Shown here: one piece after another, positions 45,401 to 52,196 of the stretch
Position numbering within the stretch: position 1 is the first letter of the stretch
How the letters are laid out: each line of letters begins with the position of its first letter
From: an uncultured Bacteroidales bacterium
GTDB lineage: Bacteria; Bacteroidota; Bacteroidia; Bacteroidales; Paludibacteraceae
Length of the DNA stretch: 57,910 nt
Reading direction: 5' to 3'
Assembly: GCA_937907165.1 (NCBI GenBank)
Contig: CALCUH010000191.1
Coordinates: 1 to 57,910, forward strand
Position numbers and translations under genes: made by a program
The notes under the pieces: model-generated
Database searches by the model: none
What the model saw: only the letters and a program-made list of their open reading frames with translations
What the model was told of the DNA's origin: nothing

Positions 45401-48120
45401 GGGATAGTTTGAGCGCCTTGAACAGAGATAAGACGCTTATGAAGGAAAAAGCGAAGTCGGAATTGCCGAATAGTATTTTCCAAAGTAATGATTCCCGTAT
45501 GTTGGCTGCCCAGGATGCGGTGGAGTTCACCGGTTTCTTGCAGAGTAGGGGAAATATTATGAAGGAGCTTGCCGGTTCGGAGAGTGTGCTTTCTGAAGCG
45601 GGCATCATTGACTACTTTGATTATACCATCAAAAATTATTCCCGCAGGGAGAAGATCGAAATCGATTCCATCAAGAAGTTGCCGGTAATGGATTTGTCCA
45701 CTACTGAAATGATCGAGCTGGCTCAGCGTTGGAATGAGACGTTGGTGGCGAACGAGAACGGTGTCTATGCTCCTAACGAGCAATATCCTAATATTGTGGA
45801 CGAGAGTGTGATCAGGGCGTATATGGATAGTATCGTCAATTTCTACACTTATATGAAGTTGAGGCATTTTGGAACCACTTATGACTTGCTGACTTCTATA
45901 AACAAAGAGACTCACAAGCCTTCTCAGAAGAGTATCTGCGCAAGTGTTAAACTCCACATCGCCCAGACGTTGACTATGACTCGTGAGGCGTTCGACGGTA
46001 CGCTTACTGTTAACAATGGTAATGAGTCTGGCGCAATGGAGGGATTCAAGGTTGAACTTGAAATCCGTAACGAGGATGGTGACCTTGCCAATGATTTGTT
46101 CCAGATTAACACGCAGAAGTTGACGGGTGTCTCTGCCATCGACGGTACGGGCGAGATCGCTCCGAATACGGAAGGAACTGCTTTGTTCAGATTCATTCCG
46201 GAGAAGGGCGCCGCACCTACTTCTCCTGTGAACTATTCATTCGGTGGTCGTATCATCTATGTTGATCCTTCTTCCGGTGATACGGTGAAGGCTGACCTCT
46301 ATCCGGTGACGTTGACCGTTAATCCAAGTCCTGACTTGCAGATCGATTACTTCATGCAACGTAATATCCTTGGTGACGATGCCTTGACGCTCGATTTCGT
46401 CGAGCCGAGTGTTCCTGCCGCTTTGGGCGTTAGAATCGATAACCAAGGTTACGGTATGGCTAAGAATGTGAAGCTTGAGACTGCTCAACCGGAGATTGTC
46501 GACAATGAGAAGGGCTTGCTCATAGACTTCTCGATTATCGGCTCTAGCTTGGATGGCAAGGATTGTAATCTCGGTTCCGAGAATATCGATTTCGGTAACA
46601 TCGATGCGCACACCGCTAAGACTGGTGTTTGGTGGATGACTTGCTCTTTGCTCGGTCACTTCACGAATTATCATGCGAATGTGGTTCACGCTAATAGTTT
46701 CGGAAACCCTGAACTGAGCTTGGTGAAGGGTATCGATATCCATGAGTTGATAAAGACTGTCGATGCTTATGGCGCAAAGGAGGATGGCGTCACTGACTTC
46801 CTCGTGAACGATCAGAATGATTCTGAAGATACCCCTGATGCGATTTACTATTCAAACGGTGGCAAGGATGTCGTGAATAAGGTGCAACGCGCTACCCTTG
46901 AGAAGGAGAAGGTGACTCCTGCCGATTCGGTTGTCAGACTTACTGTCATTCCTTCTTTGAGTGGTTGGAACTATGCTCAGATGGTCGATCCGGGCGATAA
47001 TTGCTACGAGATTCAGAAGGTCGTGAGGGTGAAGGATAGCGTTGAGATTCCTTTGGATAATGTTTGGACAACATTCGTTAATCTTCCTGATGGTGAGGAA
47101 CCGATTTATGTGAACCGTCTCCATTTCTTAGACTATATGACGACATTGGGTGAGAATGATTATGATATCTACTATATCGTCAAGAACGACGTCTTGGTGG
47201 TAACGGAGATTTCTGGTGTTCCGACTCAGGTTGAGGCGGTCACTACGCCAGTGGAGAATGTGACGGTTAAGTTCAACCGCAAGATTCAGAAGGAGACGTT
47301 CGACTATCATGATATCGAACTCTATTGCCAAGCTGATGATGATCTCAGCGATTCTACCATCAAGGTTAATCAAATAGATGATTACACCTACTCGATAGAT
47401 ATCTCTTCTAAGACTTACGCTACGGGCTTCTTTAAGATTGCGGTCAATGTTAATCATGTTTTGGATATGGATGGCAATCATGGAGAGTTCGGTAAGAACG
47501 CGACGTGGAGTCAATACATTGAGGGGGCGGGTGACGCTAACGATGATTTGAAGGTGTTGGCTATTACGGGTGCTCCTGCTGAGGGTGATACGGCTCTCTC
47601 TTCTGTGGATAGTCTCTTGGTTAAGTTCAATCGTAAGATTAGGAAAGAGACCTTCGATTATGATGATATTGAATTATATTATGAGAATGGAGAGAATTTG
47701 AGCGACTCCACCATTACTGTGAAACGTCTTGACGACTACACTTATGTGGTGAACATCTCTTCTAAGACTGGCACTTCGGGTTCATTTAAGTTGGAGGTGA
47801 ATGTCGATAATGTGCTCGATATGAAAGAGAATCCGGGTGTGCTCGGTAAGAGTGTGGCTTGGATCCAGAACTTAGATGGTCACGGGTCTCAGGGTGGTGA
47901 GTTGACTACAGTCGAGGATGCCGTGGATGATGAGATCATTGTTTATGCTTATGACAATTGCGTTTATGTGAAGTCTTCCAAGCCGGGCGCTCTTGATATC
48001 TATGATCTCCTTTCCAGATTAGTTGTGAAGAATGCGCGTTATGACGAAGGTGTCACTCAGGTTGCCACATTGCCTAAGGGTGTCTACGTCGTCAAAGGCA
48101 AGAAGATAATCGTGGAGTAG
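36454..48120 (+). CDS. Giant T9SS surface protein with four beta-helix modules
   Basis: 3,888 residues. Signal peptide (to about 27). Four tandem right-handed beta-helix modules follow (about 28-500, 505-985, 989-1420, 1424-1832), each opening YVK-GS-GDGSSW and closing with a KQGGAVDMGAIES-like line (relaxed to GEAIDLGAVEYD in the fourth). Next come fibronectin-like and Ig-like domains (about 1835-2700), including an invasin-like Big domain and a carboxypeptidase-regulatory-like domain. A Gly-rich linker, an acidic and Cys-containing segment with a DGDGDEDGDG calcium-type loop (about 2730-2960), two SbsA/Big_5-like copies (about 3590-3810) and a T9SS sorting tail follow. Likely an adhesin or glycan-binding surface fibre; no catalytic residues are identifiable with certainty. 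Confidence 0.9.
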   Translation: MNSIYFRLKSLLAVLVFSFAAVTVSAKGVLYVKQGANGDGSSWSNAFGNVQQAVDSAAKRGADVWVAKGVYKSDLSAVVSLKPNVSLYGGFSGNETSLTARDTVKNPTVLDGDGKIQVIYQNKAFDEASAVVVDGFTIRNGSATNGGGVNINANTTINNCIITNNKASNHGSAIYATNAVIKNTQIVDNTYSNGLSYTVYLSKCEMDGCVLRNNKAYYNGSIYGIDSKISNCVVEGNSSYYSGYRGSYFNSTQISDCKFVNTNGCGATVELQGSTAMSGCLFEGNTNFSCNMIYVGSANVMVEDCQVINNTGSSPLLSAYYGKLNRCLIKGNTTSSRIAELYYSSAAISNSLICENVSTSSSYEPVYLYDNVSMINCTVSRNETKASSVVYVYNSILKNSIVVGNKTDANYSSALNKNGDANTIINNMLQSTFVDGNIDGSMAYASFTDADNGDYSLSANSYCINAGAEVVDSLDFLGKARKQGGAVDMGAIESSHTKAPAYVKCGEIVYVKAGSNGDGSSWKSAFGDIQQAIFAASADGRKHQVWVASGVYYGDTTLSTVVNLAKGISLYGGFSGSETSLTARDTAKNPTIMDGMNVRRVITQNYGFADSMAVMVDGFTIRNGSAANGGGVNINANTTINNCIITNNKASNQGSAVYAVSAIIKNTQVVGNTYSNSLSSSVFLSNCKMDSCVVRNNKAYYHGAFGTENSEITNCIIEGNSSNYSYYSNFRGSYFNSTKVIDCKFKGNGYGASVELNGSSLMDGCLFEGNKDVGIPIVSVSNRNVLMTDCQFLNNSTNSTLLSISYGKADRCIMKGNTTSSRLTDLGSSAVLSNSLICDNVCTSTSSEPVSLSSKASMINCTVVRNDIKSSNVIYVYNSILENSIVVGNKMDVNYNGILRKEGDANTITNNMLESTSLDGNVDGSMVYAAFMDADNGDYSLSANSYCINAGEDVADSLDFFGKARKQGGAVDMGAIESSHTKAPTHIQCGEIVYVKAGSSKGDGSSWNAAFDDIQQAILAASADGRKHQVWVAAGVYYGDTTLPTVVNLAKGISLYGGFAGSETSLSARDTAKNPTIIDGMNVRRCITQNYDFVDSMAVVVDGFLIQNGFAANGGGAYLSANTTLNNCIVRNCRAKDYGMAIYSKGVRITNSVICGNGDVNSSSSNRYAALYLEGGMIDNCIVKNNSAYYMGALQAKSAKITNSLFEGNETSYYHVIDLENSSMSDCKIINNVCQRSNDYIIRIYSGSILERCLIDGNESSQSVLYNSNSSVSNSQITNCKSRNNVLVYSYGGSKLVNCTVADNVSNSYAVYNYNSNNEILNSVIVGNKRSNNVESVYVNGATIKYSMIEGGANGEGNIDGSKSSAAFVNASQGDYSLKGTSLCINAGTDVADSLDMLGNVRKQSEAVDMGAIESAFTGRASVGPIVYVKAGSDGSGLGWDDALGEINKAVALASMTGEKHQIWVAKGTYVGDTSLTSAISLSAGVSLYGGFDGTESSLEERNVTKNVTVIDGKGKRRCIIQNYDFADSLAIVVDGFTIQNGNMDGSNGISAKTKKNTTFNNCVFRYATTGIEAVYAEKSVFKNCEFVDNTIQNLKIYDGVVDSCSFTGGIEQSERGHIVYIDGTKMSNSQLSNFKSENVLDAEDNSIVSNCKIMNNESRYDNMIYLSNSSLENSLVAGNEVISTSYSLISANYSSSIINSTIAHNTTRNRSAISYSKTLSGTFNTLANSIIYGNKVTDDVRPQVVVSNVMKVMYCASDGELTGEHNIKLATSNSGSDDSQNYVCFINAAGGDYRLHATSSCLDKGLDSLMKAEKDINGGARIYGEAIDLGAVEYDGKYVQMLDYSQVVCNNRYSLEATFDSTISKIDWMVSKVGNVSGFETTAGSGLTIPAMRLLTTRNVIDTLTIKVTPYDNAGVVGTPFYYNYFVYPDFSKKMVRFAVPQVAYVVNEQNNNMTIDWNRLSLPIEVDSYDLYVWKASQKMPVVPIASFVKDHTKNLSGLDNHTTYKYMVKAVIACDTICSEVDSFRIDIPVSLTLSGNAECVFGSKLNETSSLTRYVRGFELTDSISYEISGKDAADFSAKFENGWDKLNGGALRIYYKPTDVKKQSSAAELTIKSGNSGKYQITLYLSGTLSNYYLYDAIVDKSVYHAGDTVEVTGILTDAYGTPMKDKTLTIEANSNTGFNHSATGVTDSTGKALVKFETSSKECGTYTVKVYVGAKADDAAYASFDIPGMAYTGGTTKWTIQKGDTIDGSVTITNRSIVALHNLVVETRELADGLAVEFDTVKLLKGSESVRIPFKATGTKLTEGNFYLPSVFSIHSDEDATCDFSSYFYCEHPYGQIKVAPAEINEYVSKQKPKYINIELTNAGFGETGEVTLSMPDFDGFSVPTTTLPSIKSGDTARVSLRIAYYDGAPINIPFNGSIGVNCANGKSTQLPFRVEYSSESKGSLEVDVVDEYFYNTAEKKHLSGAEVVVRNQFNNVVVASGYTDSTGIVKFDSIPEGSYLMSVKANKHSESQQTIEIQAGQKLEKLVFLSYQAITYNWKVERVEIEDKYNIDLDLEYETNVPVPVVTLSFPNGVPERERFEIGVPKTVLLQITNHGLIAARYVKFGMPQSPYYRFYAPYNYIDSLPANHTEFVPITIVRTEEEIATQESYGVISSVTNFGMLLEDGSYGKTKCPNLHADYSYYCGELRQLTAVTKSVWTGCDSLIILGNAISGGYGIPAYGGGGGGGDYGGKVTHHYPVNLDLPCNSCRSKLDPWDCIGDVLSWIPIVGPVIKVGEEKLHEAIKADEEKQRKRRSAEAKDHEEEEDDWFGDADFDSPGDIKEGLEDDEKFLFGDVMSSDLKDGDGDEDGDGILDYLGKAQKMHKGAKLLKTYITDRENFDPYDVVDFVYEDVAQDLIDDAVEIPIIGSVPWGCLDYICQSKSCEAGRYAENCGRYLYDRALGNNEEDEDTRKTPTTAGDTAVIVNGELVDVLYSNGDSLSALNRDKTLMKEKAKSELPNSIFQSNDSRMLAAQDAVEFTGFLQSRGNIMKELAGSESVLSEAGIIDYFDYTIKNYSRREKIEIDSIKKLPVMDLSTTEMIELAQRWNETLVANENGVYAPNEQYPNIVDESVIRAYMDSIVNFYTYMKLRHFGTTYDLLTSINKETHKPSQKSICASVKLHIAQTLTMTREAFDGTLTVNNGNESGAMEGFKVELEIRNEDGDLANDLFQINTQKLTGVSAIDGTGEIAPNTEGTALFRFIPEKGAAPTSPVNYSFGGRIIYVDPSSGDTVKADLYPVTLTVNPSPDLQIDYFMQRNILGDDALTLDFVEPSVPAALGVRIDNQGYGMAKNVKLETAQPEIVDNEKGLLIDFSIIGSSLDGKDCNLGSENIDFGNIDAHTAKTGVWWMTCSLLGHFTNYHANVVHANSFGNPELSLVKGIDIHELIKTVDAYGAKEDGVTDFLVNDQNDSEDTPDAIYYSNGGKDVVNKVQRATLEKEKVTPADSVVRLTVIPSLSGWNYAQMVDPGDNCYEIQKVVRVKDSVEIPLDNVWTTFVNLPDGEEPIYVNRLHFLDYMTTLGENDYDIYYIVKNDVLVVTEISGVPTQVEAVTTPVENVTVKFNRKIQKETFDYHDIELYCQADDDLSDSTIKVNQIDDYTYSIDISSKTYATGFFKIAVNVNHVLDMDGNHGEFGKNATWSQYIEGAGDANDDLKVLAITGAPAEGDTALSSVDSLLVKFNRKIRKETFDYDDIELYYENGENLSDSTITVKRLDDYTYVVNISSKTGTSGSFKLEVNVDNVLDMKENPGVLGKSVAWIQNLDGHGSQGGELTTVEDAVDDEIIVYAYDNCVYVKSSKPGALDIYDLLSRLVVKNARYDEGVTQVATLPKGVYVVKGKKIIVE
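36535..41950 (+). repeat. Four tandem in-gene repeats encoding beta-helix modules
   Basis: Units begin near 36538, 37970, 39421 and 40727. Units 1 and 2 are closest: 36858-36960 and 38308-38410 differ at only a handful of bases. Units 2 and 3 share long blocks at their borders. Unit 4 is the most diverged. The pattern points to serial duplication within the gene. Confidence 0.88.
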
Positions 48121-48152
48121 GCTAGTCCGTTTCTTTTGATATGAAATTTGAG

Positions 48153-48195
48153 AAAACCACTTTTAGAAAAAAGATTTCTAAAAGTGGTTTTTTAT
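48153..48195 (+). terminator. Strong terminator after the giant gene
   Basis: A 17-bp perfect stem AAAACCACTTTTAGAAA (48153-48169) pairs with 48175-48191, followed by TTT; it lies 33 bases after the stop. Confidence 0.92.
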
Positions 48196-48329
48196 ATGTT
48201 TTCGAATCAATGTTGTATTTTATCATCTGTTTTTGCGTGTATATTTGATCGTATAGTCTATGGTTATTAAATTATAACCAATTGATTAAGTTCTTTTTCC
48301 CCGAATATCTTTTTGTGTAGGACGATGTT

Positions 48330-48361
48330 TTTGTTTTCGGAGACAAAAAATTGTATTTTTG
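48330..48361 (+). promoter_or_regulatory. Promoter of the Reg_prop/AraC regulator
   Basis: TTTG (48330-48333), exactly 20 bases, TATTTTTG (48354-48361): a full consensus Bacteroidota promoter. The ATG at 48380 is only 18 bases beyond it, leaving a leader of roughly a dozen bases. Confidence 0.75.
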
Positions 48362-48379
48362 TCCTATTCAATAAAGGAT

Positions 48380-51112
48380 ATGCGCATCAGGCTCTACATA
48401 TTATTCGCGTTATTGTCGAATCTCTTGTCTTGTACACTTCTTTTTGCGGAAGAACATCTGTGTTTTGACCACTATACGACAAAAAACGGACTATGTTGCG
48501 ATTTCGTCACCGGAATCGCCCAGGATAGTGTTGGCTATATTTGGGTTGGGACGAACGATGGTCTGAACCGTTTCGACGGTCAACGTTTCAAGGTCTATTC
48601 CACCAAAGAGGGGAAATTGTTGCGTGATGACATACGTTGTATGGCGAAGTCGTCGGACGGTGAGATGTTGGTCGGTGGTAACTATGGTATGCTTCAGTCG
48701 TATGATGTCATGGCGGATACGATGGCGGATAGACGTTTCCCTGAACTCTTGGATAGTTACGTGAAGTCTGTTTTGGGGTTCGTCACCCTTCGCGACGGAA
48801 GGGATTTCTTGATGACCACTAGTGGTGTGTTCTCTTATGATTCAAAAAATGGATGTTACGCGAAAGAGCCATATTTGACTGACTCCACCGCCTCTTTGAT
48901 GGTCACCGCTTTTTTTCAGGATAGACGGGGTGTCTATTGGGTGGGCGGTTTCGATGGTCTCCATTTGTTTTCTCCGAAAGGTGAGAATTTAGGTTTTTAC
49001 GCTTTGTCTCCTAAGAATGAATTAGCCTCTTCGATTTTCGAGGTGGATTCTTCCCGTGTCTTGGTGGCTTCTAATGTCGGGGATATGTGGCTTTTCGGCG
49101 TGACCGATTCTTCGGTGGTGAAGGTGGAGAAGGTACCGACTCCTTTCAAGAATGTCTCCGTGATTCTCCGTGACAGTAAAGACCGTGTATGGTTCGGCAC
49201 ATGGGGCGATGGACTTTGGCGCATGGACGAATGGGGCGTTTTCGAACGCATTTTCACATATAGCGATGATGATGATTTCCAAAAGGTGCATGCCATCTAT
49301 GAGGATTCCGAGCATAGCATCTGGATTGGCACGCAGGTGAATGGTCTCTTCCGACTTCAGGAGGAGGGTAATATGAAGATTTCCCACTCTTCCGCCATGG
49401 GCTTCCCAAAGGTGGACGCCTCTTGTTTCATCGAGCGTGGTGATGGTCGCATGCTGATCGGTTCTGATGGCTTCGGCGCTTTTCTGACCGACGCTGACGG
49501 GAAGTGGCTCAATGAGCCTCAACGTCTCTTCGACGGCTTGGGCGGTAGTATATTGTCTTTTTGTGAAAAATGGGACAATGGCATCCTCATCTCCTCTTGG
49601 TCGGGTGGTATCGGCAATTATGGAGCGGACGGTTCTTTCTCCATCTTGCGTTATGACGGACTGGAGAAGTCGATCAAAAGCTCTAAATGTGTGCGTGTGA
49701 TGGACGGAAACGAGATTTGGGTAGCTACCCAAGGTGACGGTGTCTATGTGAAGCGCCCTGACACGTTGTGGCGCAGAATAGAGTTCGTCATGGAGGATGG
49801 TCTTACGGATAGATGGATTGATGATATGGATGAGTCGCCGGATGGCACCAAGTGGTTCGTCTCCTCGAACGGCGTCTGGCGATGCGAGGACGGCGCTTAT
49901 GAATTGATCAAATGGAAGGATACGACGTATGTGCCTGAGCCTTATGCTTTCACGGATGGTGTATGCGATGCGAAGGGTAATTTCTATATGGCTTCGAATT
50001 ACGGTGTCGCGGTCATTGAAAGCGGAACCTCTGAAATCCAAATCTTGGATTACCTTCCGACGGTAAAGTTCGCCTCGGTATTCTTCGACCATAATGGAGA
50101 TTTCTGGTGTAGCGGGACGGCGGGCATCCTTCGTGTCGATTTGGCGGAGAAAACGTACAAGGTGATGCCTCTCCCCAAAGAGAAGTATGGTAAACTCTAT
50201 TTCCAGTCGCGCGCTATTTACGAGAATTCCAAGGGTAATATTTTCTTCGGTTGCTCGAATGGATTTGTGGTGCTGAATCCGACGAACCTTAGCGTCACTT
50301 CCCCTGTGGACCATTTGGCGTGGGCGTATCTCTCCACGAAGCGTGATAGCGTCTATGAGACGGACAGAATTTGTTCTGACAAAGGTGTTGTTTTATCATA
50401 CGATAATAGTGAGACTTCCGTCTCGTTCGATGTGGTTTCGCTTTCCGGACCTGATGTGGTTTGCCGTTATCGTATTGTGGGGTTGGATGAAAGTTGGCAT
50501 GATTTGGATAATAGGCGTGTCATCTCCTTGCCTTTGTTGCCGAGTGGATCGTATGTTTTGGAGCTGGTGGCTTGTAAGGAGGGTGGCGAGACGATGATTT
50601 CGAAGATTTCTTTGCCGTTGAAAGTATCTTCCCCGTGGTGGGGATCGTGGATTTTCCTTTTGCTACTCTTCTTGCTATTGGCGGGTGCTGGTTATCTTGT
50701 CTATCGGGAAATCAAGAAACGTAGGAGTGCGGTTCCTATGGTGGTGCCTGAGGTGGAGGAGCCTCAACCGGAGGAGGTGGAGGTTGTGGAGACCGATCCG
50801 CTTTGGGAGCAGGTTATGATGGTGGTGGAAAATAATTATGAGGATCCTGATTTCTCTGTGGAGGAGCTTGCGAAGGAGTTGGCTATCAGCAAATCTACGC
50901 TCATCCGTAAATTGAAACCTTTGACAGACAAGACGCCTGTGGAGATCATCAGCGAATATCGCCTGAAGAAAGCGGATGATTTGTTGCGCAAACAACACGT
51001 GCCTGTCAAGGAGGTGGCTTTCAGAACAGGTTTCAGCAGTCCGTATTATTTCAGCCGTAAATACAAGGAGTTCTTCGGTTATCCCCCTTCACAAAACAAG
51101 GAGAAGGAATAG
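48380..51112 (+). CDS. Membrane-spanning regulator: Reg_prop sensor, Y_Y_Y domain and AraC-type HTH
   Basis: 910 residues from ATG 48380; a TTG 7 codons upstream overlaps the -7 box. N-terminal signal, then two seven-bladed Reg_prop propellers (repeats such as GYIWVGTNDGLNRFDG and HSIWIGTQVNGLFRL), a Y_Y_Y Ig-like domain (about 660-750), one membrane helix (WIFLLLLFLLLAGAGYLVY, about 757-775), an acidic linker and an AraC-type HTH at the C-terminus (FSVEELAKELAISKSTLIRKL, FSSPYYFSRKYKEFFG). Hybrid two-component regulators of this order carry kinase and receiver domains between the membrane and the HTH; both are absent. It should sense a periplasmic ligand and bind DNA while membrane-bound. 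Confidence 0.9.
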   Translation: MRIRLYILFALLSNLLSCTLLFAEEHLCFDHYTTKNGLCCDFVTGIAQDSVGYIWVGTNDGLNRFDGQRFKVYSTKEGKLLRDDIRCMAKSSDGEMLVGGNYGMLQSYDVMADTMADRRFPELLDSYVKSVLGFVTLRDGRDFLMTTSGVFSYDSKNGCYAKEPYLTDSTASLMVTAFFQDRRGVYWVGGFDGLHLFSPKGENLGFYALSPKNELASSIFEVDSSRVLVASNVGDMWLFGVTDSSVVKVEKVPTPFKNVSVILRDSKDRVWFGTWGDGLWRMDEWGVFERIFTYSDDDDFQKVHAIYEDSEHSIWIGTQVNGLFRLQEEGNMKISHSSAMGFPKVDASCFIERGDGRMLIGSDGFGAFLTDADGKWLNEPQRLFDGLGGSILSFCEKWDNGILISSWSGGIGNYGADGSFSILRYDGLEKSIKSSKCVRVMDGNEIWVATQGDGVYVKRPDTLWRRIEFVMEDGLTDRWIDDMDESPDGTKWFVSSNGVWRCEDGAYELIKWKDTTYVPEPYAFTDGVCDAKGNFYMASNYGVAVIESGTSEIQILDYLPTVKFASVFFDHNGDFWCSGTAGILRVDLAEKTYKVMPLPKEKYGKLYFQSRAIYENSKGNIFFGCSNGFVVLNPTNLSVTSPVDHLAWAYLSTKRDSVYETDRICSDKGVVLSYDNSETSVSFDVVSLSGPDVVCRYRIVGLDESWHDLDNRRVISLPLLPSGSYVLELVACKEGGETMISKISLPLKVSSPWWGSWIFLLLLFLLLAGAGYLVYREIKKRRSAVPMVVPEVEEPQPEEVEVVETDPLWEQVMMVVENNYEDPDFSVEELAKELAISKSTLIRKLKPLTDKTPVEIISEYRLKKADDLLRKQHVPVKEVAFRTGFSSPYYFSRKYKEFFGYPPSQNKEKE

Positions 51113-51113
51113 G

Positions 51114-51152
51114 GTGGGCCCCTTCGGGAATCGATTCCTAGAACCCACCTGA
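51114..51152. terminator. Possible hairpin between convergent genes
   Basis: GGTGGG and CCCACC border an inner CCC-TTCG-GGG loop between the regulator stop and the 51158 gene. There is no T tract, so termination is uncertain. Confidence 0.35.
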
Positions 51153-51157
51153 ATCTA

Positions 51158-51532
51158 TCACTTTATTGATCTGTCCAATTCCGCTTGCGCTTCTTTCACG
51201 GATGATATCTCTCCCTCTACCCACATATCGGCGATAGGGTCTAACAAATCATATCGTTTCTCGAAACGCGCGTCACGGTTCTGGTCGGTATCCAGGTTTT
51301 CGCTGAGAGGACCGAAATCGAGGTTTTCCTCCAATATGCGGGAGGCGATCTCTATCTTGATGTCATGGTCGGAAATCGCTTCGTCGGCGTCTATCCCTGC
51401 CGCTTCTATCTCATCGTCGTAGCTGTCGTCTTCTAAATCTTCATACACTTCTTTACGGATGACTTCGTATCCGCCTCTGAATGTGCCGATGCCTGAGAAG
51501 GACTTCTCCAACTCTTCAAATGTCAGTTCCAT
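51158..51532 (-). CDS. Small acidic hypothetical protein
   Basis: 124 residues, strongly acidic (Asp/Glu-rich at about 30-60), predicted helical and cytoplasmic, with no signal peptide. No family recognised. It follows the thioesterase gene by 43 bases on the same strand, so the two may be co-transcribed. Confidence 0.75.
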   Translation of the reverse strand: MELTFEELEKSFSGIGTFRGGYEVIRKEVYEDLEDDSYDDEIEAAGIDADEAISDHDIKIEIASRILEENLDFGPLSENLDTDQNRDARFEKRYDLLDPIADMWVEGEISSVKEAQAELDRSIK

Positions 51533-51575
51533 ATCCTAATTTGTTTATTGTTGATTATTAATATTTTATATCTTA

Positions 51576-51971
51576 TTATTCTCCGAACAGCGCCTTGTCC
51601 ACCACTTCCGAATTCCCCAACTTGCCGTTGATAAGGGAGACGATTTCAAACTTGCCCTTGGTGCATAGTTGGTTGTCGGAGATGCGGTAAATGTCTTCTT
51701 GGAAGATGTAGCGTAGCCCCTCTTTCTGCACGTTGAGGCGGCAGACGAACTTGTCGTTACTCTTCAGAGGACGTTTGTATTGCAGTTCTGCTTTCGCTAC
51801 GACTAGGATGATGCCCGCATTGGTGAGTGTCATGAAGTCTAAGTTGACGGTCTGGATGTAACGGTGGCGCGTATGCTCCATGTAGTGCTGGTAGTTCGCG
51901 TTGTTGACAATCCCTTGTGCGTCGCATTCGTAGTCGCGCACTTCAAACTCGTATTCGAAGATATATTTCAT
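51576..51971 (-). CDS. 4HBT-family acyl-CoA thioesterase
   Basis: 131 residues, hotdog fold of the YbgC/FadM type. The signature is at the N-terminus: VRDYECDAQGIVNNANYQHYMEH, with the catalytic Asp in DAQGIVN. LQYKRPLKSND lies in the middle. It hydrolyses acyl-CoA in the cytoplasm; chain-length preference is unknown. Confidence 0.9.
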   Translation of the reverse strand: MKYIFEYEFEVRDYECDAQGIVNNANYQHYMEHTRHRYIQTVNLDFMTLTNAGIILVVAKAELQYKRPLKSNDKFVCRLNVQKEGLRYIFQEDIYRISDNQLCTKGKFEIVSLINGKLGNSEVVDKALFGE

Positions 51972-52009
51972 CTTATATTCTCTGTTAGGTTTTTAGTCTT
52001 TAATTATTG

Positions 52010-52017
52010 CAAAGATA
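52010..52017 (-). promoter_or_regulatory. -7 element of the thioesterase gene
   Basis: The minus strand reads TATCTTTG followed by CA, 38 bases upstream of the thioesterase ATG. No TTTG at the expected -33 position. Confidence 0.5.
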
Positions 52018-52196
52018 GTTTTTCTATTTTGAATATAGGGTTTGAATGCTTGGTTATGTGATGCGGGAACGATGCGTTATTTCTATATGATAATTCATTT
52101 TTTGATTTAATTTGCTAATGGGAAATCTATAGATAGTAAATATAATAATTTTACCTTTGTATTAAGTGGGTTCTATAACTCATTATAAATGTTTTT

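Noticed and set aside
49022..50314. 430-codon minus-strand open frame
   Set aside because: Antisense to the Reg_prop regulator, whose repeats and domains are unmistakable.
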